A stretch of DNA of 64,000 nucleotides, from NCBI RefSeq assembly GCF_002159495.1, contig NZ_NFIT01000001.1, forward strand, positions 1 to 64,000, read 5' to 3'. The position numbers and the translations under genes are program-made. The notes below the pieces were generated by a model. The model saw only the letters and a program-made list of their open reading frames with translations, searched no databases and was not told where the DNA came from. Shown here one piece after another: positions 7,195-16,655 of this stretch. The stretch's first letter is position 1. Each line of letters begins with the position of its first letter. This DNA is from Olsenella sp. An293. Lineage in GTDB: Bacteria > Actinomycetota > Coriobacteriia > Coriobacteriales > Atopobiaceae.

Positions 7195-7513
7195 GCCTGT
7201 TCACGAGGGAGAGATGGTTGCCCCCATTACTCCAGGCGAACTGCTGCGCGACGAGTTCCTCGTGCCCATGGGCATCTCGCAGTACCGTCTTGCCAAGGAG
7301 ACCGGCATACCCGCGCAGCGCATCGGACAGATCGTGTTGGGACGCCGCTCCGTAACTGCCGACACTGACCTGAGGCTCTGTCGCTTCTTTGGCCTGTCTG
7401 ATGGGTACTGGCTGCGTGCGCAGGCGGCGTACGACATCGAGGTGGCCCGACGCAAGATCGAGCCCGAGCTCAGGAAGATAAAGCCCTTCTCCAAGATTGC
7501 CGCTGCGCTGTAG
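7169..7513 (+). CDS. higA: HigA antitoxin (XRE family)
   Basis: An antitoxin with an XRE helix-turn-helix (GISQYRLAKETGIPAQRIGQ, then RRSVTADTDLRLCRFFGLS) and the HigA-typical PGELLRDEFL beforehand. It neutralises HigB and represses the operon. Three starts are possible: GTG at 7160, GTG at 7169 with GGGAGG 8 bases upstream, and ATG at 7215 preceded by GAGGGAGAG. I chose 7169 for the ribosome site, but the shorter form beginning MVAPITPGELL is also credible. It overlaps higB and is followed by a strong terminator. Confidence 0.9.
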   Translation: MSKSSTITEPVHEGEMVAPITPGELLRDEFLVPMGISQYRLAKETGIPAQRIGQIVLGRRSVTADTDLRLCRFFGLSDGYWLRAQAAYDIEVARRKIEPELRKIKPFSKIAAAL

Positions 7514-7555
7514 TCCGCACCACGCGGACTCTGCCAAACATCTCTCGCCACTCGA

Positions 7556-7580
7556 GGCCGCCCAAAGGGCGGCCTTTTGT
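7556..7580 (+). terminator. Rho-independent terminator after higBA
   Basis: GGCCGCCC-AAA-GGGCGGCC forms a perfect 8-bp stem followed by TTTTGT. A smaller stem, AGTCCGC-N5-GCGGACT, lies at 7512-7530. Confidence 0.85.
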
Positions 7581-7662
7581 CATCCGACAGGCAAAGAAAA
7601 ATCAATCCGACCGCTCATCCGCGGGCGTCGCTGCGTTAATAGGGATAGAGGGAGGTGGCGTC

Positions 7663-8172
7663 GTGGGCGAGAAGAACGGGCGGACGGAGGAGGCGGAGCG
7701 CCTCGTGAGCGAGCACTATGCGGACGTGCTGCGGTACTGCCGCAGGCATGCGCCGGCGGGGCTTGCCGAGGACGCCGCCCAGGAGACGTTCCTGCGCTTC
7801 GTCCGCGCCCGCTCGCGCTACCGGGAGCGGGGCCGCGTCCGCGCCTACCTCGTCACCATCGCCCGCAACGTCTGCGCCGACATGGCGCGCGACCGCGCGT
7901 CCTCGTGGGCGGAGCTCCCGGAGGAGCTTTCCGGCGGGGGCGACCCGGGCGAGGCGGACGATCGCCGCGACCTGGCCTCGGCCCTCGCGCGGCTGCCCCG
8001 CGCCCAGCGCGAGGCGCTCGAGCTCAGGTACGGGGAGGGCCTCACGGTCGGCGAGGTGGGCGCCGCGCTGGGCATGAGCAGGTTCGCGGCGGCGCGCGCC
8101 CTGTCGTCTGGGCTCGAGGCGCTGCGGGCGGACCTGGACGCTTCGACGAACGAGTGGGGAGGCACACGATGA
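7663..8172 (+). CDS. ECF-type RNA polymerase sigma factor
   Basis: A 169-residue sigma-70 family protein with only regions 2 and 4. Region 2 covers about residues 10-75 (VLRYCRRHAP, AEDAAQETFLRFVRARSRY, RAYLVTIARNVCADMARD). Region 4 covers about 105-155 (LARLPRAQREALELRYGEGL, TVGEVGAALGMSRFAAARAL). The start is GTG with AGGGAGG upstream. Its stop overlaps the next gene by ATGA, and an ABC exporter follows, so it probably directs expression of that transport operon in response to an envelope signal. No classical zinc-binding anti-sigma factor is present; the next membrane protein may take that role. Confidence 0.88.
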   Translation: MGEKNGRTEEAERLVSEHYADVLRYCRRHAPAGLAEDAAQETFLRFVRARSRYRERGRVRAYLVTIARNVCADMARDRASSWAELPEELSGGGDPGEADDRRDLASALARLPRAQREALELRYGEGLTVGEVGAALGMSRFAAARALSSGLEALRADLDASTNEWGGTR

Positions 8173-8933
8173 GAAGGCGAGAAGAACGCGCCCTCGAGGA
8201 TGCCCTGAAGGACCACTACCGGGCGGTGCGCGGCACCGACGCCGCCGTGCCCCGCGCGCTCGTGGAGGCGGTCGCGGCAGAGATGGCCCGGCCCTCCCGG
8301 CCGCGGGCGGCCGAGGTCGTCGCCGGGCAGGCCCGCCGCATCGGGGCGGGGGCATGGGCGCTGCACGCGGCGCTCGTACTTCTCGCCGTGCCGTGCGCCC
8401 TCTCCGGGGTCGGCGTCGGGACGGTCGCGGCCGCCCTCGGAGCGGCGCTCGCGCTCGCCTCGCTCGCAGGCGTCACGCGCTCGCGCTCCTGCGGCATGGC
8501 CGAGCTCGAGGCGTCATGCCCGGTGAACGCCCAGGCCGCGGCGTGCGCCCGGGGGCTCGTGCTCTGCTGCGCGGACGCGCTCGCGCTCGCCCTTCTCGCC
8601 GTCCTTGCCTGCCCGGCGGGGGGCGCGACCTGGGCAGTGCTCGCCCAGGGCCTCGCGCCCTACCTCGCCGCCCTCGGGGCGGGGCTTCTCGCCGCCCGCC
8701 GCGCGGCGAGCCCTGACGCGACCGTCGCTGCCGTCTCCGCGGCGGCCGGGGTGTGCGCCGCCTGCGTCCTTGCCCGCACCCTCTTTCCGGCGGCCTTCGG
8801 CCCGGCGGCGGCGCTCGCCTGGTGGGCTGCGGCGACGGCGGCGCTCGCCTTCGCTGCGGTTCAGGCCCGCGCGTGGCTGCGCGCGGCGGCGTCCGGCTTC
8901 GCCGACGCCCCCGCACCCGCCGGGGCGCTCTAG
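8169..8933 (+). CDS. polytopic membrane protein after the sigma factor
   Basis: A protein of 254 residues, unidentified. The first 70 residues are charged and helical (RRREERALEDALKDHY); after that about six hydrophobic segments fill the rest. The composition is extremely Ala/Leu-rich. It overlaps the ECF sigma gene by four bases (ATGA), so the two are translationally coupled. By position it could be an anti-sigma factor or sensor with a cytoplasmic N-terminal sigma-binding domain, but no anti-sigma motif is visible. It could equally be an accessory part of the ABC exporter that follows. Confidence 0.75.
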   Translation: MRRREERALEDALKDHYRAVRGTDAAVPRALVEAVAAEMARPSRPRAAEVVAGQARRIGAGAWALHAALVLLAVPCALSGVGVGTVAAALGAALALASLAGVTRSRSCGMAELEASCPVNAQAAACARGLVLCCADALALALLAVLACPAGGATWAVLAQGLAPYLAALGAGLLAARRAASPDATVAAVSAAAGVCAACVLARTLFPAAFGPAAALAWWAAATAALAFAAVQARAWLRAAASGFADAPAPAGAL

Positions 8934-9084
8934 AGGCTCGCCTCAAAGTGCGCCCTCTGCACGATCGAGGACGCACCAACAGGGGAATCGTGAGCCGCCT
9001 CGCGCAAAGGGTGCGTTTTCGACTCGCGGGGGCTCGTCTTGCGAGACGCTCCCGACAACCCGACGATGAGAGGGGATTGCGAAC

Positions 9085-10012
<928 letters not shown>

Positions 10013-10020
<8 letters not shown>

Positions 10021-11278
10021 GCTCATCCTGTTCGAGCTCAAGAAGATGCTCGCGCGGCGCACGGCGCTCGCGGCCAACGTCGGCGTGATCGTGTTCCTCG
10101 TGGCCATCATGGCGCTCAACGTGGTGCAGACCAAGACGACGGACGCCACGGGTGCGATCATCTCGGGCACAGACGCCATCGCGCAGATGCGCGCAGAGGC
10201 CGAGAAGCACGCCGGGCCCGTCACCGCCGAGCGCGCCGCGGCGGACATCGCCGCCTACCAGGAGCGCCTCTTCTCGCGCCTTGACCGCGACGAGGTGACC
10301 CAGATGACGGGCTCGGCCGTCTATGACCTCATGTTCCAGAGCTTCTCCGACGAGGAGGTCTACGAGCTCTACAACCCGTACTGGAGCTGGCTGCTGAGGC
10401 CGTGGCGCGTCTCGGGCGAGGAGCCGGCCCAGACGGCGGCGCGCGTGACGCCCGAGATGGCGGCGGACTGGTACGGCGCCGTCTCCGAGCTGACGCAGGA
10501 CGCCCTCGACGTAGGGCAGGGTGGCATGTGGGAGTACTCCGAGGCGGAGCGCGCCTACTGGACCGAGATGCGAGCCTCCGTTCCGGAGCCCGTCGCATAC
10601 GGCTACTCGGGCGGTTGGGACAACGTCGTCAACTGCGCGGCGTTTCTCGTCTTCTCGATCCTGGCGGTGTGCGTGACGCTGGCGCCCACGTTCTCCTTCG
10701 AGTACCAGTCCGGAGCGGACGCGGTGGTGCTTGCCACGAGGCGGGGCCGCTCCACGCTCGTTGCGGCGAAGGTCATTGCCGCGCTCGCCTACGCGACGGC
10801 GTACCTCTTGCTCTGCGCCGCCATCATCGTGGGGTTCTCGCTTGTCTTCTACGGGGCGGACGGCTTTGGGCTCTCCATCCAGAGCATGGCGCTCTCCTCG
10901 CCCTACCCGCTCACGGCGGGCCAGGCGGCGCTCGTCCTGGTGGGCCTCATGTACGTCGTGTGCCTGGGCTTCGCGTGCCTCACGCTCGCCCTGTCCTCGC
11001 GCACGAGCTCGACCCTCGCGGTCTTCCTGACGGACGTGGTGCTCGTCCTGCTCACGGGGCTTGTCCCGTCGGGCGGCGTCGGGATCCTCGAGCGCGTGCT
11101 CGCCCTCTTCCCGCTCAACTTCGCCAACTTCAGCGTGCCCTTCTCGGCGCTCGAGTCCTACCCGCTGGGCCCGTTGGTGCTCGACCTGATCGGCATGGTG
11201 GTCGCGGTCTACGCCCTGCTCGCCCTCGTGTCAACGCCTCTGGCGGCATTCTCCTTCAGGCGGCGCCAGGTGGCGTAA
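10013..11278 (+). CDS. ABC-2 type transporter permease
   Basis: A 421-residue membrane partner of the preceding ATPase. One helix lies at residues 18-38 (ANVGVIVFLVAIMALNV). A soluble extracytoplasmic stretch of about 150 residues follows, with conserved-looking YNPYWSWLLRPWR, and then five or six helices from about residue 205 to the end. This one-helix, large-loop, multi-helix plan is typical of ABC-2 permeases for peptides or antibiotics. AAGGAGG precedes the ATG. Substrate unknown; self-protection or envelope-stress export would fit the linked ECF sigma factor. Confidence 0.85.
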
Positions 11279-11298
11279 GAGCCTTGCTTCCATAGATA

Positions 11299-11340
11299 TC
11301 AATTAGCGGAAGTGAAATCTGATTCACTTCCGCTAATTGA
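11299..11340. promoter_or_regulatory. perfect 18-bp inverted repeat before fic
   Basis: Two perfectly complementary 18-base arms (11299-11316 and 11323-11340) surround ATCTGA. The arms are AT-rich (TTAGCGGAAGTGAA) compared with the local DNA. No T run follows, so it is not an obvious terminator of the ABC operon. Its place 55 bases before the fic start suggests an operator for fic, possibly bound by the helix-turn-helix at the end of the Fic protein. CGAGAAG follows at 11346. Confidence 0.6.
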
Positions 11341-11394
11341 GGTTACGAGAAGTAAAAAAGACCCAGCGAGAGGTCCGAGTGAGGGGTGAGGAGC

Positions 11395-12585
11395 ATGTTG
11401 TCAGCGGTCGGCTACGAGGAGCTTCCTTGGCATATCGATCCAAACGAGAGGGACCTCATTCCCCGAAGCGCCCGCAGGAGGATGTCCGCGACCTACCAGG
11501 CGTCCATTCCAGCCTCTATTTCCAATCTCAGCCCGGCTGTTCCGGAGGCCACCTCGGCACGCATTGACGACCTGCTGATGAGGCTCGCCCGCTTTGACGA
11601 GGCGCAGGCTGCACGTGGCTACGACCTGCCTGCGCTCCTGCTGCGAAGCGAGTCCGCGGCAAGTTCCCAGATCGAGCACCTCACCTCGAGCGTCCGCGAT
11701 GTCGCTCTTGCCGAGCTCTCGAACGACGCTCCGGCCAATGCGCGCATCGTTCAGGGTAATGTCGCGGCCATGCGCGCGGCGCTCAGACTGCCGTCGGATA
11801 TCTCGATCGATCAGGTCAAGGCCATCCATCGCTCCTTGATCGAGCCGACGGGTGCGTCGTTTGGGGGAGAGCTGCGAGACGAGCAGGTGTGGGTCGGCGG
11901 GACGGCATACGGCCCGCATGGGGCGCTCTTCGTTCCGCCCGCCCCAAGTCGAATCATGGGCTGTCTTGAGGATCTTGTCGCTTTTGTCGGCAGGGATGAC
12001 ATTAGTCCCATTGCCAAGGCGGCGGTCGCTCACGCTCAGTTCGAGACAATCCATCCATTCATCGACGGAAACGGGCGCACGGGCAGAGTCCTTCTCCACC
12101 GTATTCTCAGGAACGAGGGCGTGCTCACGCGCGCCACGCTTCCCGTCTCCGCAGGCCTCCTCCACGACGTCGACGCCTACATGGAGTCGATTGAGGCCTA
12201 TCAGGGTGGCGACTACCTGCCCATAGTGGAGAGCGTGCTGAGCGCGCTCGAGCTTGCCCTCGTCATCGGCGGTCGCGTCTCTGCTCTCATTGACAGTGTG
12301 ATGGAAGGCTGGGAGTCCGCCATAACCGAGCGCGCCGGATCGGCCATCTGGCGTCTCCCTCCTCTGCTGGCAGAGCAGCCGGTTGTGACCGTCGCGTATG
12401 TCGCGGAGCGTCTGGAAATCACTTCGCGTGCCGCCTCGACCCTGGTCGCGAGAGCGTGCGGGTATGGGATGCTACGTCCCCTGGGGACGCGTCGGCGGGG
12501 CGACTTCTACCAGAGCGACGAGCTCATCGACGTCCTTGAGGAGATATCGAGCATGGAGGGCGTTCGACGCATGCTCGCGCGGTGA
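11395..12585 (+). CDS. fic: Fic family protein with C-terminal winged helix
   Basis: A 396-residue Fic-domain protein. The catalytic loop HPFIDGNGRTGR begins at His220. An inhibitory-helix motif SSQIEH (Ser90 to Glu94) lies N-terminal to it, as in class II Fic proteins that hold themselves inactive. The last 80 residues (VVTVAYVAERLEITSRAAST) look like a winged helix. Fic enzymes transfer AMP or similar groups to target hydroxyls; this architecture is common in bacteria and is often autoregulatory. ATG at 11395 is preferred, with GAGGGG upstream; GTG at 11386 is an alternative. The gene stands alone, with a perfect palindrome before it and element C after it. Confidence 0.9.
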   Translation: MLSAVGYEELPWHIDPNERDLIPRSARRRMSATYQASIPASISNLSPAVPEATSARIDDLLMRLARFDEAQAARGYDLPALLLRSESAASSQIEHLTSSVRDVALAELSNDAPANARIVQGNVAAMRAALRLPSDISIDQVKAIHRSLIEPTGASFGGELRDEQVWVGGTAYGPHGALFVPPAPSRIMGCLEDLVAFVGRDDISPIAKAAVAHAQFETIHPFIDGNGRTGRVLLHRILRNEGVLTRATLPVSAGLLHDVDAYMESIEAYQGGDYLPIVESVLSALELALVIGGRVSALIDSVMEGWESAITERAGSAIWRLPPLLAEQPVVTVAYVAERLEITSRAASTLVARACGYGMLRPLGTRRRGDFYQSDELIDVLEEISSMEGVRRMLAR

Positions 12586-12625
12586 GACGGGAGCCATTGA
12601 CGAGGGCGGGAGCCCACATCTCCGC

Positions 12626-12760
12626 TTCGTTGTGTACACCGTTCGGCGTCGTGTACACGGTCCTCGACGTCCTTCTCGGCGGATGTGCAGGTAGACGAGC
12701 TGTCGAGAAGTGCGCACAACGCAGGAAGGTGTACACAACGCAAGAGGGTGCGCACAACGT
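12626..12760. repeat. palindromic word-array element C
   Basis: Left arm: CGTTGTGTACACC (about 12628-12640) and CGTCGTGTACACGG (about 12647-12660). Right arm: three inverted copies, TGCGCACAACGC (12711), GTGTACACAACGC (about 12730) and GTGCGCACAACG (12748). CTTCTCG (12672-12678) and CGAGAAG (12704-12710) face each other across 25 bases, and the spacer contains the GCAGGTAGACGAGCTG also found in element B. It lies in the convergent spacer between fic and the release-factor-like gene. Confidence 0.9.
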
Positions 12761-12780
12761 CAGCGGGACCTCTGCCGGCC

Positions 12781-13158
12781 CTACTCCCCGTCCACGCGGC
12801 GACGGAGCTGCTTGACCTGACCGCGGGCGCGCTTGGAGTCGAGACGCCTGCGCTTCTGGGAGGCGGGAACGCGGGTCTTCTTGCGCGGCCGAGGCGGGCG
12901 GGCACGGCGCCGGCAGATCTCGAGGATCTTCTCGACGCAGCGCTCGCGGTTGCGCAGCTGGCTGCGGCTCTCGCGCGAAACCACGGTGATGCCGGTAGGG
13001 ACGTGGCGCATGCGCACCGCGGAGTCGGTCGTGTTCACGCCCTGGCCGCCCGGTCCCGTCGCGCGAAAGACCTGCACCTCACAGGCACGGGCAATCTCCT
13101 CGGGCGTCTGTCGCGCGAAGGCGGCGTAGTCGCGATGCGTGAGCCCTGTCTCCCCCAC
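12781..13158 (-). CDS. release-factor-like peptidyl-tRNA hydrolase (ArfB type)
   Basis: A 125-residue protein with the GGQ motif of class I release factors ([20 protein letters not shown]) and the catalytic-domain block [18 protein letters not shown], followed by a very basic tail ([20 protein letters not shown]). It lacks codon-recognition domains, as in ArfB/YaeJ, which frees peptides from stalled ribosomes by inserting its basic tail into the empty mRNA channel. The GTG start at 13158 is preceded by AGGGGG immediately after the stop of the DJ-1 gene, so the two are co-transcribed. An RF-H-like role cannot be excluded. Confidence 0.85.
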   Translation of the reverse strand: MGETGLTHRDYAAFARQTPEEIARACEVQVFRATGPGGQGVNTTDSAVRMRHVPTGITVVSRESRSQLRNRERCVEKILEICRRRARPPRPRKKTRVPASQKRRRLDSKRARGQVKQLRRRVDGE

Positions 13159-13166
13159 CGCGCCCC

Positions 13167-13745
13167 CTACAGGACCACGCCCGCGCGGACGCGCTCCACG
13201 GCCTCGTCGCCGAGGTAGTGGCGGACGATCTCGAGCGCAAAGGGCATCGCGGTCCCCGCGCCCTGGCTCGTGATGAGGTTGCCGTCCACGACGACGGGCT
13301 CGTCGGCGAGAAGCTCCGCCCCCTGCTCGGCGAGCACGTGCTGGAAGCCGGGGTTGGAGGTCGCGCGGCGACCCTTGAGCAGCCCGAGCTCGGCAAAGAT
13401 GGAGGGGGCGGCGCAGATGGCGGCGAGCGGCCTTCCCGCCTCGGCGCGGGCGACGACCTCCGCGCAGAGCGGCTCGCAGGCGCGCAGGTTGGGCGTGCCG
13501 GGGATGCCGCCGGGCAGCACGAGCATGTCGTAGTCGTCGAAGGCAAAGCCTTCGTCGTCGATGGAGCGCTTGCAGACGATGGTCACCTCGTGGGAGGAGG
13601 TCACCGTGCGCTCGGGCGTGATGGCGACGGTGTCGCACGGAATGCCCGCGCGGAAGAGCAGGTCCACGACCGTGAGGCCCTCGATCTCCTCGAGCCCCGG
13701 GGCGATGAGGACGGCGACACGCCTGTCGGTTGTCTGCTTGACCAT
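13167..13745 (-). CDS. DJ-1/PfpI family protein
   Basis: A 192-residue protein of the DJ-1/ThiJ/PfpI superfamily. The nucleophile is Cys111 in the elbow [10 protein letters not shown], and the paired acid lies in GLEEIEG (residues 18-24). [12 protein letters not shown] is the conserved glycine turn. Family members include deglycase/glyoxalase and chaperone-like YajL proteins; this length fits the DJ-1/YajL branch. AAGGAGG precedes the ATG. The gene sits between the EIIA gene, separated by a terminator-like stem, and the ArfB-like gene. A protein-damage or carbonyl-stress role is inferred from the family. Confidence 0.88.
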   Translation of the reverse strand: MVKQTTDRRVAVLIAPGLEEIEGLTVVDLLFRAGIPCDTVAITPERTVTSSHEVTIVCKRSIDDEGFAFDDYDMLVLPGGIPGTPNLRACEPLCAEVVARAEAGRPLAAICAAPSIFAELGLLKGRRATSNPGFQHVLAEQGAELLADEPVVVDGNLITSQGAGTAMPFALEIVRHYLGDEAVERVRAGVVL

Positions 13746-13765
13746 GTGATGCCTCCTTGTGACGA

Positions 13766-13792
13766 GACCCCGCCGGCATGCCAGGCGGGGCC
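13766..13792 (-). terminator. terminator-like stem after the EIIA gene
   Basis: CCCCGCC and GGCGGGG form a 7-bp stem enclosing GGCATGCCA, which lies between the EIIA stop and the DJ-1 start. There is no long T run, so it may only attenuate. Confidence 0.45.
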
Positions 13793-13817
13793 CTCGGGTG
13801 AACGCCTGCGACCTCGC

Positions 13818-14273
13818 CTAGTCCTCGATGCCGGCCTCCACGGCGGCGGCGATGGCCTCGGCGTCGTCGGTGTCGCGGACGAGCGCCTTGAACTCGTCCT
13901 TCATGAGAAGGACGGCGGTCTTGGAGAGGAGCCTGATGTGGGTGGTGCCCGCCTCGTCGTCCGGGACGAGCAGCGAGATGGCGACGTCGATGGGCTTGTC
14001 GTCGAAGCTTGGCCACTCGATGGCGTGGTCGTTCTTGACCACGATGACGGCCGGCTCCTTGATGGCGGTCGACTTGGCGTGCGGAACGGCGAAGCCGTCG
14101 GTCATGCCGGTCTCGCCCATCTCCTCGCGGGCAACGAACGCCTGATAGACGGCGTCGGCATCATCGGTGACGCCGAGCTCGGCAGCCTTGTCGGAAATGA
14201 AGCGAAGCATGTCCTCGCGCGTGGCCAGGCTCTGCCCGACGAAGACGTTCCCAGCCTTGACAAAGTCGCTCAC
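13818..14273 (-). CDS. PTS EIIA (fructose/mannitol type)
   Basis: A 151-residue single-domain PTS EIIA of the fructose-mannitol family. His65 in GFAVPHAKS is the phosphorylation site. Other family features are [12 protein letters not shown] just before it and [20 protein letters not shown] after it. No EIIB or EIIC gene is nearby, so it is either a component of a transporter encoded elsewhere or a regulatory EIIA of the nitrogen-PTS kind. AAGGAGG lies before the ATG. Confidence 0.88.
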   Translation of the reverse strand: MSDFVKAGNVFVGQSLATREDMLRFISDKAAELGVTDDADAVYQAFVAREEMGETGMTDGFAVPHAKSTAIKEPAVIVVKNDHAIEWPSFDDKPIDVAISLLVPDDEAGTTHIRLLSKTAVLLMKDEFKALVRDTDDAEAIAAAVEAGIED

Positions 14274-14378
14274 GTAAGTCCTCCTTCATCACGAGGGAGT
14301 CCTCCCCCCGCACCCAAAGTCAAGCCCATCATACCTAGTTTGTACGCGAGAAGAACCCAGAAGCTGGGATTTCTTGGC

Positions 14379-15443
14379 CTATCGTGACGGCGGCTCGATC
14401 CCGAGGTGCTCGAAGGCGGCAAACGTTGCCTGGCGGCCCTGCGGCGTGCGCACGATGAGACCGCGCTGCAGCAGGTAGGGCTCGTAGACGTCCTCGAGGG
14501 TGGAGGGGTCCTCGGAGACCGCGCTCGCGACGGTGGTGAGCCCCACCGGGCGCCCGCGGAAGGTCTCGCAGAGCGCCGTGAGGATGCGCACGTCCATCGT
14601 GTCGAGGCCCATCGCGTCGATCTCGAAGAACTCGAGCGCCTCCGCGGCGACCTCCCAGGTGATGGTTCCCTCGCGCTTGACCTGGGCGTAGTCGCGCACG
14701 CGCTTGAGCAGGCGGTTGGCCAGGCGCGGCGTCCCGCGCGAGCGCGAGGCGATCTCCGCCGCGCCCTGCTCGTCGATCTGCACGCCGAGGATCTGCGCCG
14801 AGCGCCCCACGATGACGGCGAGCTCGGAGGTGGTGTAGTAGTCCAGGCGGTACGAGATGCCAAAGCGGTCGCGCAGCGGGCCGGTGAGAAGCCCCGTGCG
14901 CGTGGTGGCGCCCACGAGCGTGAAGCGCGGGACGTCGATGCGGATCGATCGCGCCGCCGGCCCCTTGCCGATCACGATGTCGAGGAAGAAGTCCTCCATC
15001 GCCGGGTAGAGGATCTCCTCGATCTGGTGGTTGAGGCGGTGAATCTCGTCCACGAACAGGACGTCTCCGGCCTCGAGGTTGGTGAGGATGGCCGCGAGGT
15101 CGCCCGCACGCTCGATGGCGGGGCCCGAGGTGGTGTGCATCTTTGCGCCCATCTCGTTGGCGACGATGCCGGCGAGCGTGGTCTTGCCCAGCCCCGGGGG
15201 GCCCGAGAAGATCACGTGGTCGAGCGCCTCGCCGCGGTCGCGCGCGGCCTGGATGAGCACGCGCAGGTTCTCGCGGACGCGCTCCTGGCCGATGTACTCG
15301 TCGAGCGTGCGCGGGCGCAGCGTACGGTCCTGGTCGAGGTCCTCGGCCGTGAGCTCGCCCGAGACGTCGCGCGGGCCCACCGGGCGGCGCTCGGAGGCGC
15401 CCGCGCCGGCGAAGAGGTCCTTCTCGCTCGACTCCCACATCAT
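14379..15443 (-). CDS. ruvB: Holliday junction helicase RuvB
   Basis: RuvB is the hexameric AAA+ motor that drives branch migration of Holliday junctions. The 354-residue protein has Walker [10 protein letters not shown], Walker [11 protein letters not shown], sensor 1 LVGATTRTG and the C-terminal winged helix ([17 protein letters not shown]). The N-terminus [15 protein letters not shown] is a short divergent extension before the conserved [12 protein letters not shown]. It overlaps the end of ruvA by 4 bases and is the last gene of ruvCAB. The spacer that follows, toward the EIIA gene, contains CGAGAAG at 14347. Confidence 0.96.
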   Translation of the reverse strand: MMWESSEKDLFAGAGASERRPVGPRDVSGELTAEDLDQDRTLRPRTLDEYIGQERVRENLRVLIQAARDRGEALDHVIFSGPPGLGKTTLAGIVANEMGAKMHTTSGPAIERAGDLAAILTNLEAGDVLFVDEIHRLNHQIEEILYPAMEDFFLDIVIGKGPAARSIRIDVPRFTLVGATTRTGLLTGPLRDRFGISYRLDYYTTSELAVIVGRSAQILGVQIDEQGAAEIASRSRGTPRLANRLLKRVRDYAQVKREGTITWEVAAEALEFFEIDAMGLDTMDVRILTALCETFRGRPVGLTTVASAVSEDPSTLEDVYEPYLLQRGLIVRTPQGRQATFAAFEHLGIEPPSR

Positions 15444-16081
15444 CTACCACTCCCCAGGCGCCGCAGCGCGTAGGCGAGCACCTGCTCGACGCTCACGGCC
15501 CCCGCCTCGGCGTGGCCCTCGAGCGCGAGCTCGGCCTCCTGGGAGGTGAAGCCCATCGAGAGCAGCGCCTCGGTCGCGTCCGCCTCCACGCCGGCGCCCG
15601 CCGCCGCGACAGATCCCAGCGGCAGCGACGCCGCGTCCGGGCTCGAGAGGCCAACCAGGCCGCGGAGCTCGGCGTTTTTGGAGAAGACGTCCGAGAGCTC
15701 GACGATCAGGCGGCTCGCCTTCTTGCGCCCCACGCCCGGGACCTGCGCCATGCGCGCCGTGTCCTGCGTGGTCACGACCTGGGCGAGGACGGAGGGAGAG
15801 AAGGTCGAGAGCACGGCGAGGGCGAGCTTCGAGCCCACGCCCGAGATGGCGCGCAGCTGGTCGAACAGGGCACGCTCCTCGCGCGTGGCGAAGCCGTAGA
15901 GCTCCATCGAGCCGTCGCGCACGACCATGCGCGCGAGCACGGTCACACCGGACTCCCCCACGTGCGGCAGCGACGCCGCGGTGGTCGAGGACACGCCGAG
16001 CTCAAAGCCCACCCCGCCCACGTCGAGCACGATATGAGTGGGCAGCACCTCGACGAGCGTGCCGGTCAGCTGGACAATCAC
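15440..16081 (-). CDS. ruvA: Holliday junction DNA-binding protein RuvA
   Basis: RuvA binds the four-way junction and loads RuvB. The 213-residue protein has the OB-fold N-terminus ([20 protein letters not shown]), two helix-hairpin-helix motifs ([16 protein letters not shown] and [19 protein letters not shown]) and the C-terminal RuvB-binding three-helix domain ([17 protein letters not shown]). The start is a GTG that overlaps the ruvC stop as GTGA. An earlier start in the same frame would run through ruvC and is not supported. Confidence 0.96.
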   Translation of the reverse strand: MIVQLTGTLVEVLPTHIVLDVGGVGFELGVSSTTAASLPHVGESGVTVLARMVVRDGSMELYGFATREERALFDQLRAISGVGSKLALAVLSTFSPSVLAQVVTTQDTARMAQVPGVGRKKASRLIVELSDVFSKNAELRGLVGLSSPDAASLPLGSVAAAGAGVEADATEALLSMGFTSQEAELALEGHAEAGAVSVEQVLAYALRRLGSGR

Positions 16082-16584
16082 GCGAGAACCCTCCTTGCCT
16101 GCTCGAGGCTCCTTGTGCGGGTGAAGTTGGCGTGGCAGACGGCGGCGGCGAGCGCGTCCGCCGCGTGGTCGGGACGGGGCTCGTGGTCGAGCTCGAGGAC
16201 CGTGCGCACCATGTACATGACCTGGCGCTTGTCCGCCGCGCCCGTGCCGACCACGGCCTGCTTGATCTGCATGGGGGTGTACTCGCCCACCGAGAGGCCC
16301 GCCGTCGAGCACGCCACGATGGCGGCGCCGCGCGCCTGCGCGGTGGCGATGGCGGACTTGGTGTTCTCGCCGAAGTAGATGCTCTCGATGGCGAGCTCCG
16401 TGGGGCCGTACCTCTCGATCACTTCCCTGAGCCTGCGGTAGATGCGGCCGAGGCGAAGGTCGATGGGCTCCGAGGCCGTGGTGGTCACGCAGCCGTAGGC
16501 GCGCGCCCGGCAGACGGGGCCGCGCGTCTCGACCACGCCCCATCCGGTGTGGGCGAGTCCCGGGTCTATGCCGAGAATGACCAT
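16078..16584 (-). CDS. ruvC: Holliday junction resolvase RuvC
   Basis: RuvC is the dimeric endonuclease that resolves Holliday junctions. The 168-residue protein begins with the RNase-H-like strand carrying the first catalytic acid (MVILGIDPGLAHTGWGV, Asp7). It continues with AIESIYFGENTKSAIATAQA, holding the second acid, and ends with the acidic helix DHAADALAAAVCHANF. It is the first gene of ruvCAB. The operon promoter region carries a LexA-type box and a TATGAT -10 element 30-50 bases upstream of the ATG. Confidence 0.96.
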   Translation of the reverse strand: MVILGIDPGLAHTGWGVVETRGPVCRARAYGCVTTTASEPIDLRLGRIYRRLREVIERYGPTELAIESIYFGENTKSAIATAQARGAAIVACSTAGLSVGEYTPMQIKQAVVGTGAADKRQVMYMVRTVLELDHEPRPDHAADALAAAVCHANFTRTRSLEQARRVLA

Positions 16585-16604
16585 GAGCCCCCTTCTGCCA
16601 TTAC

Positions 16605-16620
16605 TAGAACGTTCGTTCTA
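16605..16620 (-). promoter_or_regulatory. SOS (LexA) box of ruvCAB
   Basis: TAGAACGTTCGTTCTA is a dyad with the GAAC-N4-GTTC core of Gram-positive LexA sites. On the minus strand TATGATAGAACG places a -10 hexamer directly against the box, the usual arrangement for repression. Damage induction of ruv genes is known in many bacteria. Confidence 0.8.
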
Positions 16621-16655
16621 TCATAGCACACGGCCACGGCTTGGCAAGGGTCGCG

